From NCBI GenBank assembly GCA_002254845.1, contig NKPT01000001.1, positions 139,001 to 203,000 of the forward strand: a stretch of 64,000 nt of DNA. The letters run 5' to 3'. The stretch's first letter is position 1. Each line of letters starts with the position of its first letter. This document shows, piece by piece, positions 8,611 to 16,955 of this stretch. This DNA is from Chloracidobacterium sp. CP2_5A (lineage in GTDB: Bacteria > Acidobacteriota > Blastocatellia > Chloracidobacteriales > Chloracidobacteriaceae). The notes under the pieces were generated by a model. That model was not told where the DNA came from and ran no database searches. It saw only the letters and a list, made by a program, of their open reading frames with translations. Made by a program: the position numbers and the translations under genes.

Positions 8611-8986
8611 GGACAGCGCCTTAGCCCGAACGGCGCGCTCACGCTTGACCCGGTGACGCGCAATATGCGGACCTTCAGCAACCCGCGCATGACCGGTCAG
8701 CGCTTCGCGCCGGTGGTCGGGGCGACCGGCTTCCCGCTCATCACAACACGGTCGGCAACGGCACCGCGCCGCGCTGACTTCAACAACGCCAACCTGAGCT
8801 CGCTCAAGCGGATCAAGCTAGCGGAGCGATACACGTTCGAGCGGCGGGCTGATTACTTCAATGCGTTCAACCAGGACTTCTATGGCATCCCAGTCAACAA
8901 ACAACATGAACAGCCCGGACTTCGGCCGCAACCTCAACGGTTGGGAACGCCGCGCGCTGACCCGTAGCGGACGCTTCCGGTTCTAA
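8611..8986 (+). pseudogene. Decayed C-terminal end of an Oar-like TonB receptor
   Basis: Pieces of a receptor C-terminus appear in different frames. One frame reads NGALTLDPVTRNMRTFSNPR. A second gives HNTVGNGTAPR near 8739-8771. The next gives ADFNNANLSSLKRIKLAERY and ADYFNAFNQDFYGIPV. After another shift near 8900 comes MNSPDFGRNLNGWERRAL, ending SGRFRF and TAA at 8984-8986. 'ERY...AD.FNAFN' and a terminal RFRF are hallmarks of these barrels. At least two frameshifts and the loss of the N-terminal part make it non-functional. The original terminator still follows it. The start given is approximate. Confidence 0.82.
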
Positions 8987-9004
8987 CCCCGTTAACCTAT
9001 CGTC

Positions 9005-9038
9005 GCGGGGATGGCTAACGCCGTCCCCGCTTTTTTTT
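9005..9038 (+). terminator. Rho-independent terminator retained behind the receptor relic
   Basis: A 10-bp stem GCGGGGATGG/CCGTCCCCGC (one G-U pair), with loop CTAACG, is followed by eight T residues (9031-9038). It starts 18 bases after the pseudogene stop codon. Confidence 0.93.
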
Positions 9039-9239
9039 GCCGGACGCTAAGCTGTCAGTCGCCGGCGCGCCGCCCTGGGCGTTGTCCGGACCGGTTCCCG
9101 CAACCAATCGGGAGTCAAGCGGGATGGCGCCCCCGCTCAAGCCGTCCCGCCTCGCTTTTCTTTCGCCGTCGGCGTAGTGTCCTGCGAGCGTCGCCCGTCG
9201 GCGGGCGGTCAAGCATTCTGCATCAACCCGAGCGCCGCT

Positions 9240-10658
9240 ATGTTCCAGCGACTCCGCGACCGGCTCGCCGCCCCTGACTTTCGCGCCGAACTCAAAAGCG
9301 CAGCCATCGCGCTCGTCATCGCCAGCTTGCTGTTTGGCGGCTCGTTCCTGTCGTTGTTCCTGGCTTTCACGGCCCAGTCCCTAGGGGCCTACGCCGGCGC
9401 GCAATACCTCTTCATCGCGGCGCTGGCGCTGGCGCTGATCGGCGGGCTGTATGTCGTGCCCAAGCTGGCCCGCCGGGTGCGGCTGGAGCTATCCCGTCTC
9501 GACATCAGTTACGCCCCGACGCAGGAAACGGCGTTTTTCGTCCTGCTGACGGTGGTCGTCGCGCTGTCGGCTTTCAACACCGGCAACAACCTGCTCTACC
9601 TCATTTTCGCCATTCTCATCAGCGTCATCGTCGCCTCGGGGATTGTATCCGAAAGCATGTTGCGCGGGCTAAGCGTCAGCTTGCGGTTTCCAGAGCACAT
9701 CCACGCCGGTCAAGCCGCGCTGCTTGATGTGAGCGTGGCGAATGAGAAATACCTCATCCCCTCCATGTCGCTGACCATCGGCGCTCGCTTGACTCAGAAA
9801 GCCGGGGCGCCGGCGGCAAGCGCCGAGCCGCCCGCGCGGTCGCGCTGGGGCTGGCGGCGCAAAGCCAAGCCTCTTGCCGCCAGCCTTGAGGGCCTCGCCC
9901 ACTTTGTCATCGTCGGCCCGCGGGCGAAGGTGCGGCAGACGATTGAGCATACGTTCCCGGCCCGCGGGCGGTACGAGATCGTCGGATTCACCGTCACGAC
10001 GAAATTTCCCTTTGGCTTTCTGCAAAAGACGCGCCGGTTCACGGCATCGGGCGCCATCGTGGTTTATCCCCCCGTGGATGCCGGCGCGCCGCTGCCGGCG
10101 GGACTGTCTGACGCGCTCGGCGCCCGCGAGACCAATCAGCGCGGACTAGGGGCTGACCTCTATGCCATCCGGCAGTACCGCGATGGCGACCGGCGGCGCG
10201 ACATTGACTGGAAAGCGACGGCCAAGACGCGCAAGCTCATGGTGCGCGACCGCATGCGCGAAGACGATCGGCGGGTGACGCTTCGATTTGATCCGCGCGC
10301 CCCGCGCGAGTTGACCCGCGACGATATGGCCGCTTTTGAAATCGGCGTGGCGCGCGCGGCGTCGCTAGCGACCAAGCTGGCGAAGTCCGGCGCGCTGACG
10401 CGCCTTGTCACGCCGGACGCCGCCACCGAATTTGGCAACACGCCCCGCCACGTTCACGACATGCTGCGCGTTCTGGCGATGATTGAGCCGCAGACGGCGG
10501 CGCCGGCGGCGAATGGCGCCCGCCGAGTCGCCGGGGAAGCTGGTCTGGAAGTGGTCTTCGCCTGGACCGTCCCGGCGACGGAGCGCGGCGCGGCAGTGGC
10601 GTTCGAGGACCTGCGCCCAAATCCCCGCGACTCCAACGGCGACTCAACGCCAAGCTGA
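9240..10658 (+). CDS. DUF58 domain-containing membrane protein
   Basis: The protein has 472 aa from ATG 9240 (MFQRLRDRLAAPDFRAELK). Two hydrophobic helical stretches near the N-terminus (about 20-75) are followed by a third near 95-140 (FVLLTVVVALSAFNTGNNLL and YLIFAILISVIVASG). The DUF58 signature lies in the C-terminal half: AIRQYRDGDRRRDIDWKATA, then TRKLMVRDRM (about 315-345). DUF58 proteins usually pair with a MoxR-type ATPase and a transglutaminase-like protein; neither is adjacent here. Function is unknown, with a link to cell-envelope work often suggested. No clear ribosome-binding site is seen, so the start could be the GTG/ATG region slightly upstream. Confidence 0.85.
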   Translation: MFQRLRDRLAAPDFRAELKSAAIALVIASLLFGGSFLSLFLAFTAQSLGAYAGAQYLFIAALALALIGGLYVVPKLARRVRLELSRLDISYAPTQETAFFVLLTVVVALSAFNTGNNLLYLIFAILISVIVASGIVSESMLRGLSVSLRFPEHIHAGQAALLDVSVANEKYLIPSMSLTIGARLTQKAGAPAASAEPPARSRWGWRRKAKPLAASLEGLAHFVIVGPRAKVRQTIEHTFPARGRYEIVGFTVTTKFPFGFLQKTRRFTASGAIVVYPPVDAGAPLPAGLSDALGARETNQRGLGADLYAIRQYRDGDRRRDIDWKATAKTRKLMVRDRMREDDRRVTLRFDPRAPRELTRDDMAAFEIGVARAASLATKLAKSGALTRLVTPDAATEFGNTPRHVHDMLRVLAMIEPQTAAPAANGARRVAGEAGLEVVFAWTVPATERGAAVAFEDLRPNPRDSNGDSTPS

Positions 10659-10678
10659 GCCGCCCTCGACGAGCGACG

Positions 10679-11050
10679 ATGATTGTTTGCGTCAACTGCG
10701 GACAGATGAACGAAACGGCAGCTAGTCGCTGCCTGCGCTGTGGAGCTTCAGCCTTCGAGCTGCCAACCTACCTCGGCCAGTCGGAGTCGCCGCCCGCGCC
10801 GCCGGCAGTCGCGCCTTTTCCAAGCGCGCCGCCGGCGGCCTATCATTACCATCCGCCGGGCGGAATAAGCGGCTTCGTCTGCCCATATTGCCGAACGGGA
10901 CTGCCGCCGCGCTTCGTCAGCAAGGTCTCGGCGGCGGGATGGATCATTTTGGTCTTGCTGCTTTTTCTCTGTTGGCCGCTGTTTTGGGTCGGCTTTTTGA
11001 TTCGCGAGGAGCGCTGCCTATGCCGCGTCTGCGGCGGACGCCTTTCCTAG
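10679..11050 (+). CDS. Small membrane protein with two zinc ribbons
   Basis: The 123-aa product starts MIVCVNCGQMNETAASRCLR. It has an N-terminal zinc ribbon (C-x2-C ... C-x2-C, residues 4-22), then a Pro/Ala-rich linker. A second C-x2-C (CPYC, about 65) and CRVCGG near the C-terminus flank one transmembrane segment (GWIILVLLLFLCWPLFWVGF). The cysteine pairs on both sides of a helix recall LITAF/SIMPLE-like or 'zinc-ribbon domain' membrane proteins. The gene starts 20 bases after the DUF58 gene and is probably cotranscribed. Function is unknown. Confidence 0.75.
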   Translation: MIVCVNCGQMNETAASRCLRCGASAFELPTYLGQSESPPAPPAVAPFPSAPPAAYHYHPPGGISGFVCPYCRTGLPPRFVSKVSAAGWIILVLLLFLCWPLFWVGFLIREERCLCRVCGGRLS

Positions 11051-11179
11051 AAGCTCGCGTCGCCGACGTAAAAACATTTGCGCTCGCGTGACGCGCTGCG
11101 TAATGTCTCGCTTTCGCGCCTAGCCTGATAAAGGGCGCCTGTCACGGCGCGTCGCTTGGAAGGAGCTTGGGATCGAGCG

Positions 11180-12103
11180 ATGAAGGTCATTCGCGAGCCG
11201 CGCGAAATGCAACAGACGGCGCTGACGCTGCGCGACAAGGCCATCCGCATCGGCCTGGTGCCGACCATGGGGGCGTTTCACGACGGCCATGTGTCGCTCA
11301 TGCGCCGCGCCAAGCAGGAAAACGACGTCTGCGTCGTGTCGCTGTTCGTCAATCCGCTCCAGTTCAATGATCCGGCAGATTTGGAACGCTACCCGCGGAA
11401 TGAAGCCGCCGATCTGGAAATCGCCCGCTCGGTCGGCGCGGACATCCTGTTCACGCCGAGCGCCGCGGCGATGTATCCGCCGGACGCGCAGACCTTCGTC
11501 GAGGTCACGCGCGTATCGCAGCCGCTGTGCGGCGGGCAGCGCCCCGGTCATTTTCGCGGCGTCGCGACGGTCGTGGCCAAGCTCTTCATGATCACGCTCC
11601 CGCGTCGGGCGTACTTCGGCTTGAAGGATTATCAGCAGTGTCGCGTCATCGCGCAGATGGCGCGAGACCTGTACTTTCCGCCGGACTTGGTTTTTTGCCC
11701 GACGGTGCGCGAGGCTGACGGGCTGGCGATGAGTTCCCGCAACGCCCGCCTCACCCCCGAAGACCGCCGGGCGGCAACGGTCCTGCCGCGCGCGCTGGAA
11801 CTGGCGCAAAGCCGCTTCGCCGACGGCGAGCGCGACCCGTCCGTCATCCAGGCGCTGGTCCGCGAGCGCCTGCTGACCGAGCCGCGCGCCGGGATTGAGT
11901 ATGTCGAGGTCGTTGACGCGCAGACGCTCGAGCCCATTGCCGAAATCGCCCAGCCCGCGCTGGTCGCCATTGCCGCCCGGTTTGGAGACATCAGACTCAT
12001 TGACAGCGTCGCGCTGACGCCTCCCAGTCCGGAACCGGAGCCGCTTGCGCCTGATCCGCTCGACACTTCAGACGTTCCACATCGCGTCGCCCCGCGCGCC
12101 TAG
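11180..12103 (+). CDS. panC: Pantothenate synthetase
   Basis: ATP-dependent ligation of pantoate and beta-alanine to pantothenate (vitamin B5, CoA pathway). The first ATG in frame is at 11180; the frame open from 11156 begins with TTG. The 307-aa protein shows VPTMGAFHDGHVSLMRRA, including the HxGH nucleotide-binding motif of the family. It also has VSLFVNPLQFNDPADLERYP, CGGQRPGHFRGVATVV, FGLKDYQQCRVI and the KMSKS-like MSSRNARLTPEDR. About 25 residues of Pro/Glu-rich tail follow the core. panD lies two genes downstream, so beta-alanine supply and use are clustered. Confidence 0.96.
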   Translation: MKVIREPREMQQTALTLRDKAIRIGLVPTMGAFHDGHVSLMRRAKQENDVCVVSLFVNPLQFNDPADLERYPRNEAADLEIARSVGADILFTPSAAAMYPPDAQTFVEVTRVSQPLCGGQRPGHFRGVATVVAKLFMITLPRRAYFGLKDYQQCRVIAQMARDLYFPPDLVFCPTVREADGLAMSSRNARLTPEDRRAATVLPRALELAQSRFADGERDPSVIQALVRERLLTEPRAGIEYVEVVDAQTLEPIAEIAQPALVAIAARFGDIRLIDSVALTPPSPEPEPLAPDPLDTSDVPHRVAPRA

Positions 12104-12114
12104 GAGGACGCCCT

Positions 12115-12624
12115 ATGCAGGCCTGGTTTTCATGGTTGGCCGCCGGTTGGCTGTTGGCGGCCAGTCCGCCGGTCGCCGCCGCCGCGCAGGAGGCCGCCGG
12201 CTGCGCCACTGTCAACAGTCAGGCGGGCTACCATCAGCCGATTGGCCACCACAAGTTTCAGTTGCACTGGATCAGTTGGGGCGAATGGAAGACGCTCGGC
12301 GACCTGACCGTGACCGACCGGAACGGTCTGCTCGTCGTCCACGGGGCGTACCGCGATCCCAAAACCGGCGATTTTATCGAGATTGACGGCCTTGTGACGC
12401 GGGTTGAAGCCCGCGCCTTCGATTTTGAAGGGAAAATCATTACCCGCGCAAGCTGCATCAACGGCGGCGACCCAGGCGCGCGCAAAGGCGCGCTGACCTT
12501 CGCCGTTACGGGCAAGCGACGCGACTGGCGGCTTCAGCAAATGCAGGATCCGGGCGATGAAGCGACAGACTACGCGGATATTTTTTCGGTGAGGGGCAAG
12601 GACGGCCCGGCTCACAAAAGCTAA
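12115..12624 (+). CDS. Exported protein of unknown function
   Basis: The protein has 169 aa and sits between panC and panD in one run of genes (11-bp and 7-bp gaps). The N-terminus [20 protein letters not shown] followed by AAAAQE is a clear signal peptide with an Ala-x-Ala cleavage region. The mature part is beta-rich ([19 protein letters not shown]) and has two cysteines that could form a disulfide bond. A Shine-Dalgarno AGGAGG lies at 12101-12106. I recognise no family. Its position suggests cotranscription rather than a role in pantothenate synthesis. Confidence 0.78.
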   Translation: MQAWFSWLAAGWLLAASPPVAAAAQEAAGCATVNSQAGYHQPIGHHKFQLHWISWGEWKTLGDLTVTDRNGLLVVHGAYRDPKTGDFIEIDGLVTRVEARAFDFEGKIITRASCINGGDPGARKGALTFAVTGKRRDWRLQQMQDPGDEATDYADIFSVRGKDGPAHKS

Positions 12625-12631
12625 TGCGCCT

Positions 12632-12988
12632 ATGTTTCGCGTGATGCACAAATCGAAGATTCACCGAGCGACGGTGACGGAAGCCAACCTCAACTATGCC
12701 GGCAGCTTGACGGTTGACCAAGACCTCCTGGACGCGGCCGACATCCTGCCCAATGAAAAGGTGTCTGTCGTCAACATCAACACCGGCGCGCGCTTTGAGA
12801 CCTACGCTATTTCAGGGCCGCGCGGGTCGGGCGTCGTGTGTCTGAACGGCGCGGCGGCGCGTCTAGGGACGCCGGGCGACCTCGTCATCATCATCACCTA
12901 CGGCTTGTTCTCGGATGAGGAAGCCCGAAGCCTCAAGCCTAGGGTGGTCAAGGTGGACGCCGCCAACCGCCCGCTCAACGCCGCCTGA
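12632..12988 (+). CDS. panD: Aspartate 1-decarboxylase (pyruvoyl-dependent)
   Basis: Makes beta-alanine from aspartate for the pantothenate pathway. The 118-aa proenzyme begins [20 protein letters not shown]. The Gly24-Ser25 pair (in NYAGSLTVD) is the self-cleavage site that yields the pyruvoyl group. Lys9, His11, Tyr22 and the [15 protein letters not shown] stretch match the family, and the length is standard. It lies in the same run as panC. Confidence 0.96.
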   Translation: MFRVMHKSKIHRATVTEANLNYAGSLTVDQDLLDAADILPNEKVSVVNINTGARFETYAISGPRGSGVVCLNGAAARLGTPGDLVIIITYGLFSDEEARSLKPRVVKVDAANRPLNAA

Positions 12989-13001
12989 GTCGCTTCCGGT
13001 C

Positions 13002-13739
13002 GTGCTTCCGGCGCAGCCGTCGCCCGGTTTTCAGCGGGTCGCTCACTACTACAACCGGTATCTGTTGCGCCGCGCCTTCCACGCTGTCTGGTGGCGCGGC
13101 GTTGATGTCTTCACGGCAGAGCCGCGCCGGCCGCTACTGATCTATGCCAACCATCCGGGCTGGTGGGACCCGCTGCTCGCTTTTTTCGTCGTCCGGCGGA
13201 CCGGGCGCGACGGCTACATGATGAGCGAGGAAAAAACGCTGCGCGCCTTCCGGTTTTTTCGGTGGATGGGCGGCTTCTCCATTGATCGGACAAACGCGCG
13301 CGACGTCGCGCAGTCCATTCGCTACGCCGCCGAGCGGCTGCGCTCGCCGGGGACGGCGCTGTGGATTTTTCCGCAGGGCGAGATTACGCCGCCCGACAAG
13401 CGCCCCATCGCTTTTTTCAAGGGCGTCGCGCATATTTTGCGCCGCGCGCCGACGTGCGTTGTCGTGCCAGCCGCCATCCGCTACGAGTTTGACGACCAGC
13501 CCCGCCCGGAAGCCTTTCTCGATTTTGGCGCGGGGGAAACGATTCGCGGCGCGGATGTCAGCGACTTGGTCGGTCTAACGCGCCATCTGCAAAGCCGCCT
13601 CGCCGAGCGCCTCGATGCCCTGCGCGACTCCGTCTGGGAGCGCCGGCGGGAAGATTTCGCGCTGGCGCTTCGGGGGCGGCGCTCCATCAGCGACGCCTAC
13701 GTCGACACAGTCGCCCGGCTGACCGGCCAAAGCCGTTGA
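13002..13739 (+). CDS. Lysophospholipid acyltransferase family protein
   Basis: Transfers an acyl chain to a lysolipid-type acceptor; probably membrane-associated. It has the two PlsC-type blocks: NHPGWWDPLLAFFV (His-x4-Asp catalytic motif, about residue 47) and IFPQGEI, a variant of the FPEG phosphate-binding block (about 122-128). FSIDRTNARD is also typical. The start is uncertain: GTG 13002 begins 13 bases after panD, while an in-frame ATG at 12915 would overlap panD by 74 bases; neither has a good ribosome-binding site. The product is 245 aa from GTG 13002. The glycolipid or phospholipid substrate cannot be told from the sequence. Confidence 0.82.
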   Translation: MLPAQPSPGFQRVAHYYNRYLLRRAFHAVWWRGVDVFTAEPRRPLLIYANHPGWWDPLLAFFVVRRTGRDGYMMSEEKTLRAFRFFRWMGGFSIDRTNARDVAQSIRYAAERLRSPGTALWIFPQGEITPPDKRPIAFFKGVAHILRRAPTCVVVPAAIRYEFDDQPRPEAFLDFGAGETIRGADVSDLVGLTRHLQSRLAERLDALRDSVWERRREDFALALRGRRSISDAYVDTVARLTGQSR

Positions 13740-13825
13740 CAACGCTTGGCGGGATGCTTGCGGAAGGCGGGCGGACGTGTCATACAGGGCGCGCCATCTT
13801 TGATCTTGCGAGGAGCGCGAAATCC

Positions 13826-14818
13826 ATGTCGGCAGCGAAGTCTTTAGGCTCTCGGCGTATCTGGTGGGCGGCCGCCTTAGGCGGCGGCGCGCTTGTCTTC
13901 ACGGCGCTGTTTTCCCCAAGCGCCCGCGCGGTCGGGCAATCCTTCCTGGAAGCTTTCCGGCTGCCGCGCGTCGTGGCGATTGGCCTCGACGACCAGCAAA
14001 TGGCCGCGCTGCGGCAACGCCTGGACCGCATCCAGTCCAAGTTTGACTTGCCATCGCTCATCGGCGAAAGCGTCGAGGTTGAGCCGCCAGCCGAGCGGTC
14101 GGTCATCGTGACGTCGGCGCTGGAGGCCGAGCGAGTGGCGGGCGCGACCATCCGAATGCCAACTTGGTTGCCGGAGGGCGTGACCATCAAAGAAATTCGC
14201 GCCGCTTCCAGCGGCGGCGGCGTTCGCTTCAAGGCGGATGTCAAATTCGCCAACCAAGTGCTTGATTTTCTCGACCTGCGGGACGCGACGCTGCCCCCGG
14301 CTCTAGATGGCCAAGCCATTGCCGTCAAGCTCGGCGGGCGGGTGGAAACCAGCTTTGAGCGCGGCGCCAGCTTTGAGCGCGGCGCCAGCTTTGAGCGCGG
14401 CGCCAGCTTTGAGCGCGGCGAAAGCCGGCTCTTCTCGCTTATCCAAGCGAGACTGCCGGAAGTGACCCTGCCGGAAAGCGCGTCGCTGACGCCGTTTGGC
14501 TACGCCTACCTCCGAATCATGGGCCTAGACGCCGCGCAGGCGAGCGCGATGGCGGCGGCGACTGACTGGCGCTCCACGCTTGTCGTTCCGATGCCGGCGA
14601 GCGCTCACGACGCGCGGCAAGTTATGGTCCGCGGCCGTCCGGCCTTTCTGATAACGCCGCAGGTCAGGGCGGCTGATGAAGCGGCGCGGGAAAGCCGCCG
14701 CTGGCGGCGACAGGGGATGAAAACCACGCTGCTGTGGACGGAAGACAACCAGGTCTTCATTCTCAGCGGCGCGCTGACCGAACAGGAGGCTCTGACCATC
14801 GCCGGCGCCTTGCGCTAA
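13826..14818 (+). CDS. Membrane-anchored exported protein with SFERGA repeats
   Basis: The start is ATG 13826 with Shine-Dalgarno AGGAG at 13811-13815. The 330-aa protein opens with a basic segment (MSAAKSLGSRR), a hydrophobic helix (IWWAAALGGGALVFTALF) and ARA. It is therefore either anchored or cleaved, with the rest outside the membrane. Two beta-rich parts (about 60-170 and 200-330) include IRMPTWLPEGVTIKEI, which recalls DUF4367/anti-sigma-type periplasmic domains. Between them are four SFERGA/E repeats from an 18-bp tandem repeat. An ABC ATPase gene follows 17 bases later, so the two probably form one unit. I cannot assign a function. Confidence 0.72.
   Translation: MSAAKSLGSRRIWWAAALGGGALVFTALFSPSARAVGQSFLEAFRLPRVVAIGLDDQQMAALRQRLDRIQSKFDLPSLIGESVEVEPPAERSVIVTSALEAERVAGATIRMPTWLPEGVTIKEIRAASSGGGVRFKADVKFANQVLDFLDLRDATLPPALDGQAIAVKLGGRVETSFERGASFERGASFERGASFERGESRLFSLIQARLPEVTLPESASLTPFGYAYLRIMGLDAAQASAMAAATDWRSTLVVPMPASAHDARQVMVRGRPAFLITPQVRAADEAARESRRWRRQGMKTTLLWTEDNQVFILSGALTEQEALTIAGALR
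14351..14422 (+). repeat. Four 18-bp coding tandem repeats (SFERGA)
   Basis: AGCTTTGAGCGCGGCGCC occurs at 14351-14368, 14369-14386 and 14387-14404, with a fourth copy at 14405-14422 that differs at its end. The reading frame is kept, giving (SFERGA)3-SFERGE. Confidence 0.97.
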
Positions 14819-14835
14819 CCCCGCCGCGCGGAAAG

Positions 14836-15747
14836 ATGGCCTGGGTGATAGAGGCCGAAGGGCTGCGCAAGGCGTTCGGCGACAAGGTCGCGGTCGCCGA
14901 TCTGTCGCTTCGCGTGGCGGAGGGCGAGATCTTTGGCTTTCTCGGTCCGAATGGAGCCGGCAAGACCACGGCGATGAAAATGCTGCTGGGTCTTGTTCGC
15001 CCGACGGCCGGCCGCGGCCGCGTGCTGGGGCATCCGGTTGGCTCGCGCGAGTCGCGCCGCTGGGCGGGCTTTCTGCCCGAACACTTTCGCTTTCACGACT
15101 GGATGACTGGCCGCGAGCTGCTCGACTTTCACGGGCGACTGCATGGCGTAGGGGCGGCGGCGCGCGGCGAGCGCATCGCGGATTTGCTTGCGCAAGTGGA
15201 TTTGACCGATGCCGCCGACCGTCCGCTGCGGACCTACAGCAAGGGCATGCAGCAGCGCTTGGGTCTGGCGCAGGCGCTCATTCACCGCCCGCGCCTCGTC
15301 TTTCTCGACGAGCCGACGTCAGGACTGGATCCGATTGGACGGATTCTTGTGCGCGACATTATCCTTCGCCTGCGCGGCGAAGGGATTACGGCGTTTTTCA
15401 ACTCGCATATTCTGGGCGACGTCGAGGCGGTTTGCGACCGCGTCGCGTTTCTCAAGCGCGGACAGATCATTCACGAAACCTCGCTGCGCGAGGGTTTTGC
15501 TCCCGAACTGCATCTGACGCTCGGCGCGGTTTCGGCGGAACTGGTCAACGGGCTGGCGTCCTTCGGCAAAACGCTGCGGACGACGGAGCGCGAGGTCTGG
15601 ATGCGCGTGGCGGCGGAAGCCGACGTTCCCGAAGTCGTTCGCTGGCTGGTCGGGCAGGGCGCGGCGATTTATGGCGCGCGGGTCCAGCGGCCATCGCTGG
15701 AAACGCTCTTTTTGGAGACGATGGGTCCTGACGAGCGAGCCGGGTGA
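14836..15747 (+). CDS. ABC transporter ATP-binding protein
   Basis: The 303-aa ATPase starts at ATG 14836 ([18 protein letters not shown]). It has Walker A GPNGAGKT (about 41-48), signature [18 protein letters not shown] (about 133-150), Walker [13 protein letters not shown] (about 154-165) and the switch His in FFNSHIL. The layout matches the CcmA/NatA-like export ATPases (ABC-2 type) with a C-terminal regulatory extension. No permease gene adjoins it in the window: lipA converges from the right and the exported SFERGA-repeat protein precedes it. The permease may be elsewhere. Confidence 0.9.
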   Translation: MAWVIEAEGLRKAFGDKVAVADLSLRVAEGEIFGFLGPNGAGKTTAMKMLLGLVRPTAGRGRVLGHPVGSRESRRWAGFLPEHFRFHDWMTGRELLDFHGRLHGVGAAARGERIADLLAQVDLTDAADRPLRTYSKGMQQRLGLAQALIHRPRLVFLDEPTSGLDPIGRILVRDIILRLRGEGITAFFNSHILGDVEAVCDRVAFLKRGQIIHETSLREGFAPELHLTLGAVSAELVNGLASFGKTLRTTEREVWMRVAAEADVPEVVRWLVGQGAAIYGARVQRPSLETLFLETMGPDERAG

Positions 15748-15835
15748 CGCGTCCGTTCCAAGCCTCTCGATAGCGTTCCAGGCCGTTCGATATGGTCGCG
15801 CGCGCGACGCTCCGCCTAAGGCGCGGCGAGAGCGG

Positions 15836-16825
15836 CTACGGCGCCGACCGGCGGCGCCCGAGGGTCACGAGCGTTGGACTTGGCGAGGCGTCCGCCCGCG
15901 GCGCGACCGCTGGGCCATCGGCTGGGTTGTCCGCCTCGGGCACTTGCTCGCGGGCGTGGTAAGAGCTCCGAACTAACGGGCCGGCCTCGACGCGCTTGAA
16001 GCCCATCGCCAGCCCAATTTGCCTAAGCTCGGCGAATTCGTCGGGGTGGTAGAACTTTTCAACCGGCAAGTGCCGCAGGCTCGGCCGCAAGTACTGCCCC
16101 AGCGTCAGCATGTCGCAGCCGTTAGCGCGCAGGTCGCGCATGGTTTCAAGCAACTCGTCGCGCGTTTCGCCCAGCCCCAGCATGACGCCTGATTTCGTCA
16201 ATACCGGGTAGTCGGGCGAGCGATAGGCTGCCGCCCGCCGCAGCAACTCCATCGAGCGACCGTAGACCGCGTCGGGACGGACGCGCTTGTAAAGCGCCTT
16301 GACCGTTTCCGTATTGTGGTTGAGCACGTCGGGGCGCGCATCCATCACTGTGGCTAGCGCGTCCCAATTGCCGCAGAAATCAGGAATCAAAACCTCGATG
16401 CGGCAGCCCGGATTGCAGCTCCGCACCTCGCGAATCGTCGCCGCGAAATGCCGAGCGCCGCCGTCGGGAAGCTCGTCGCGGTTGACGGATGTGATGACGG
16501 CATGCCGCAGCCCCAGCCTATGGACGGCCTCGGCGACCTGGCGCGGCTCCTGCGGATCGAGCGGGCGCGGCGCGCCTTTCGCGACGGCGCAAAAGCCGCA
16601 GTGGCGCGTGCAGATGTCGCCCATCAACATGAAGGTCGCCGTCCGGCTCGAGAAGCATTCCCAGATGTTGGGACAGCGGGCCTCCTGGCAAACGGTGTTG
16701 AGCGAAAGGTCGTCCACCAGGCGGGCGACTTCCTGAAACTTCTCGCGGGCGGCAAGCCGAATTTTGAGCCATTCCGGCTTGCGCTCCGGACGAAGATCGC
16801 GGCGGGTAAAGGTGCGGTCGGCCAT
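15836..16825 (-). CDS. lipA: Lipoyl synthase
   Basis: Radical-SAM enzyme that inserts two sulfurs into octanoyl groups to make lipoyl cofactors. In the 329-aa protein the auxiliary cluster motif is [12 protein letters not shown] (C-x4-C-x5-C, about 47-58) and the radical-SAM cluster is CTRHCGFC (C-x3-C-x2-C, about 73-80). [34 protein letters not shown] and the near-terminal [11 protein letters not shown], whose RSSYHA serine ligates the auxiliary cluster, are all present. A low-complexity tail of about 35 residues follows. It is transcribed divergently from bchD. Confidence 0.96.
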   Translation of the reverse strand: MADRTFTRRDLRPERKPEWLKIRLAAREKFQEVARLVDDLSLNTVCQEARCPNIWECFSSRTATFMLMGDICTRHCGFCAVAKGAPRPLDPQEPRQVAEAVHRLGLRHAVITSVNRDELPDGGARHFAATIREVRSCNPGCRIEVLIPDFCGNWDALATVMDARPDVLNHNTETVKALYKRVRPDAVYGRSMELLRRAAAYRSPDYPVLTKSGVMLGLGETRDELLETMRDLRANGCDMLTLGQYLRPSLRHLPVEKFYHPDEFAELRQIGLAMGFKRVEAGPLVRSSYHAREQVPEADNPADGPAVAPRADASPSPTLVTLGRRRSAP

Positions 16826-16955
16826 AGCCCCGCCATCTTAGAAATGGCGCGGCGCGGACACAAGCTAAGCGGACGCCGCGCCGCCGGTCGCGTCGCGCGC
16901 CAACCCAGCGTGGCTTCAGCGGCGTTTTTTCAGTAAGTTTTTTTATAGCAAAACG

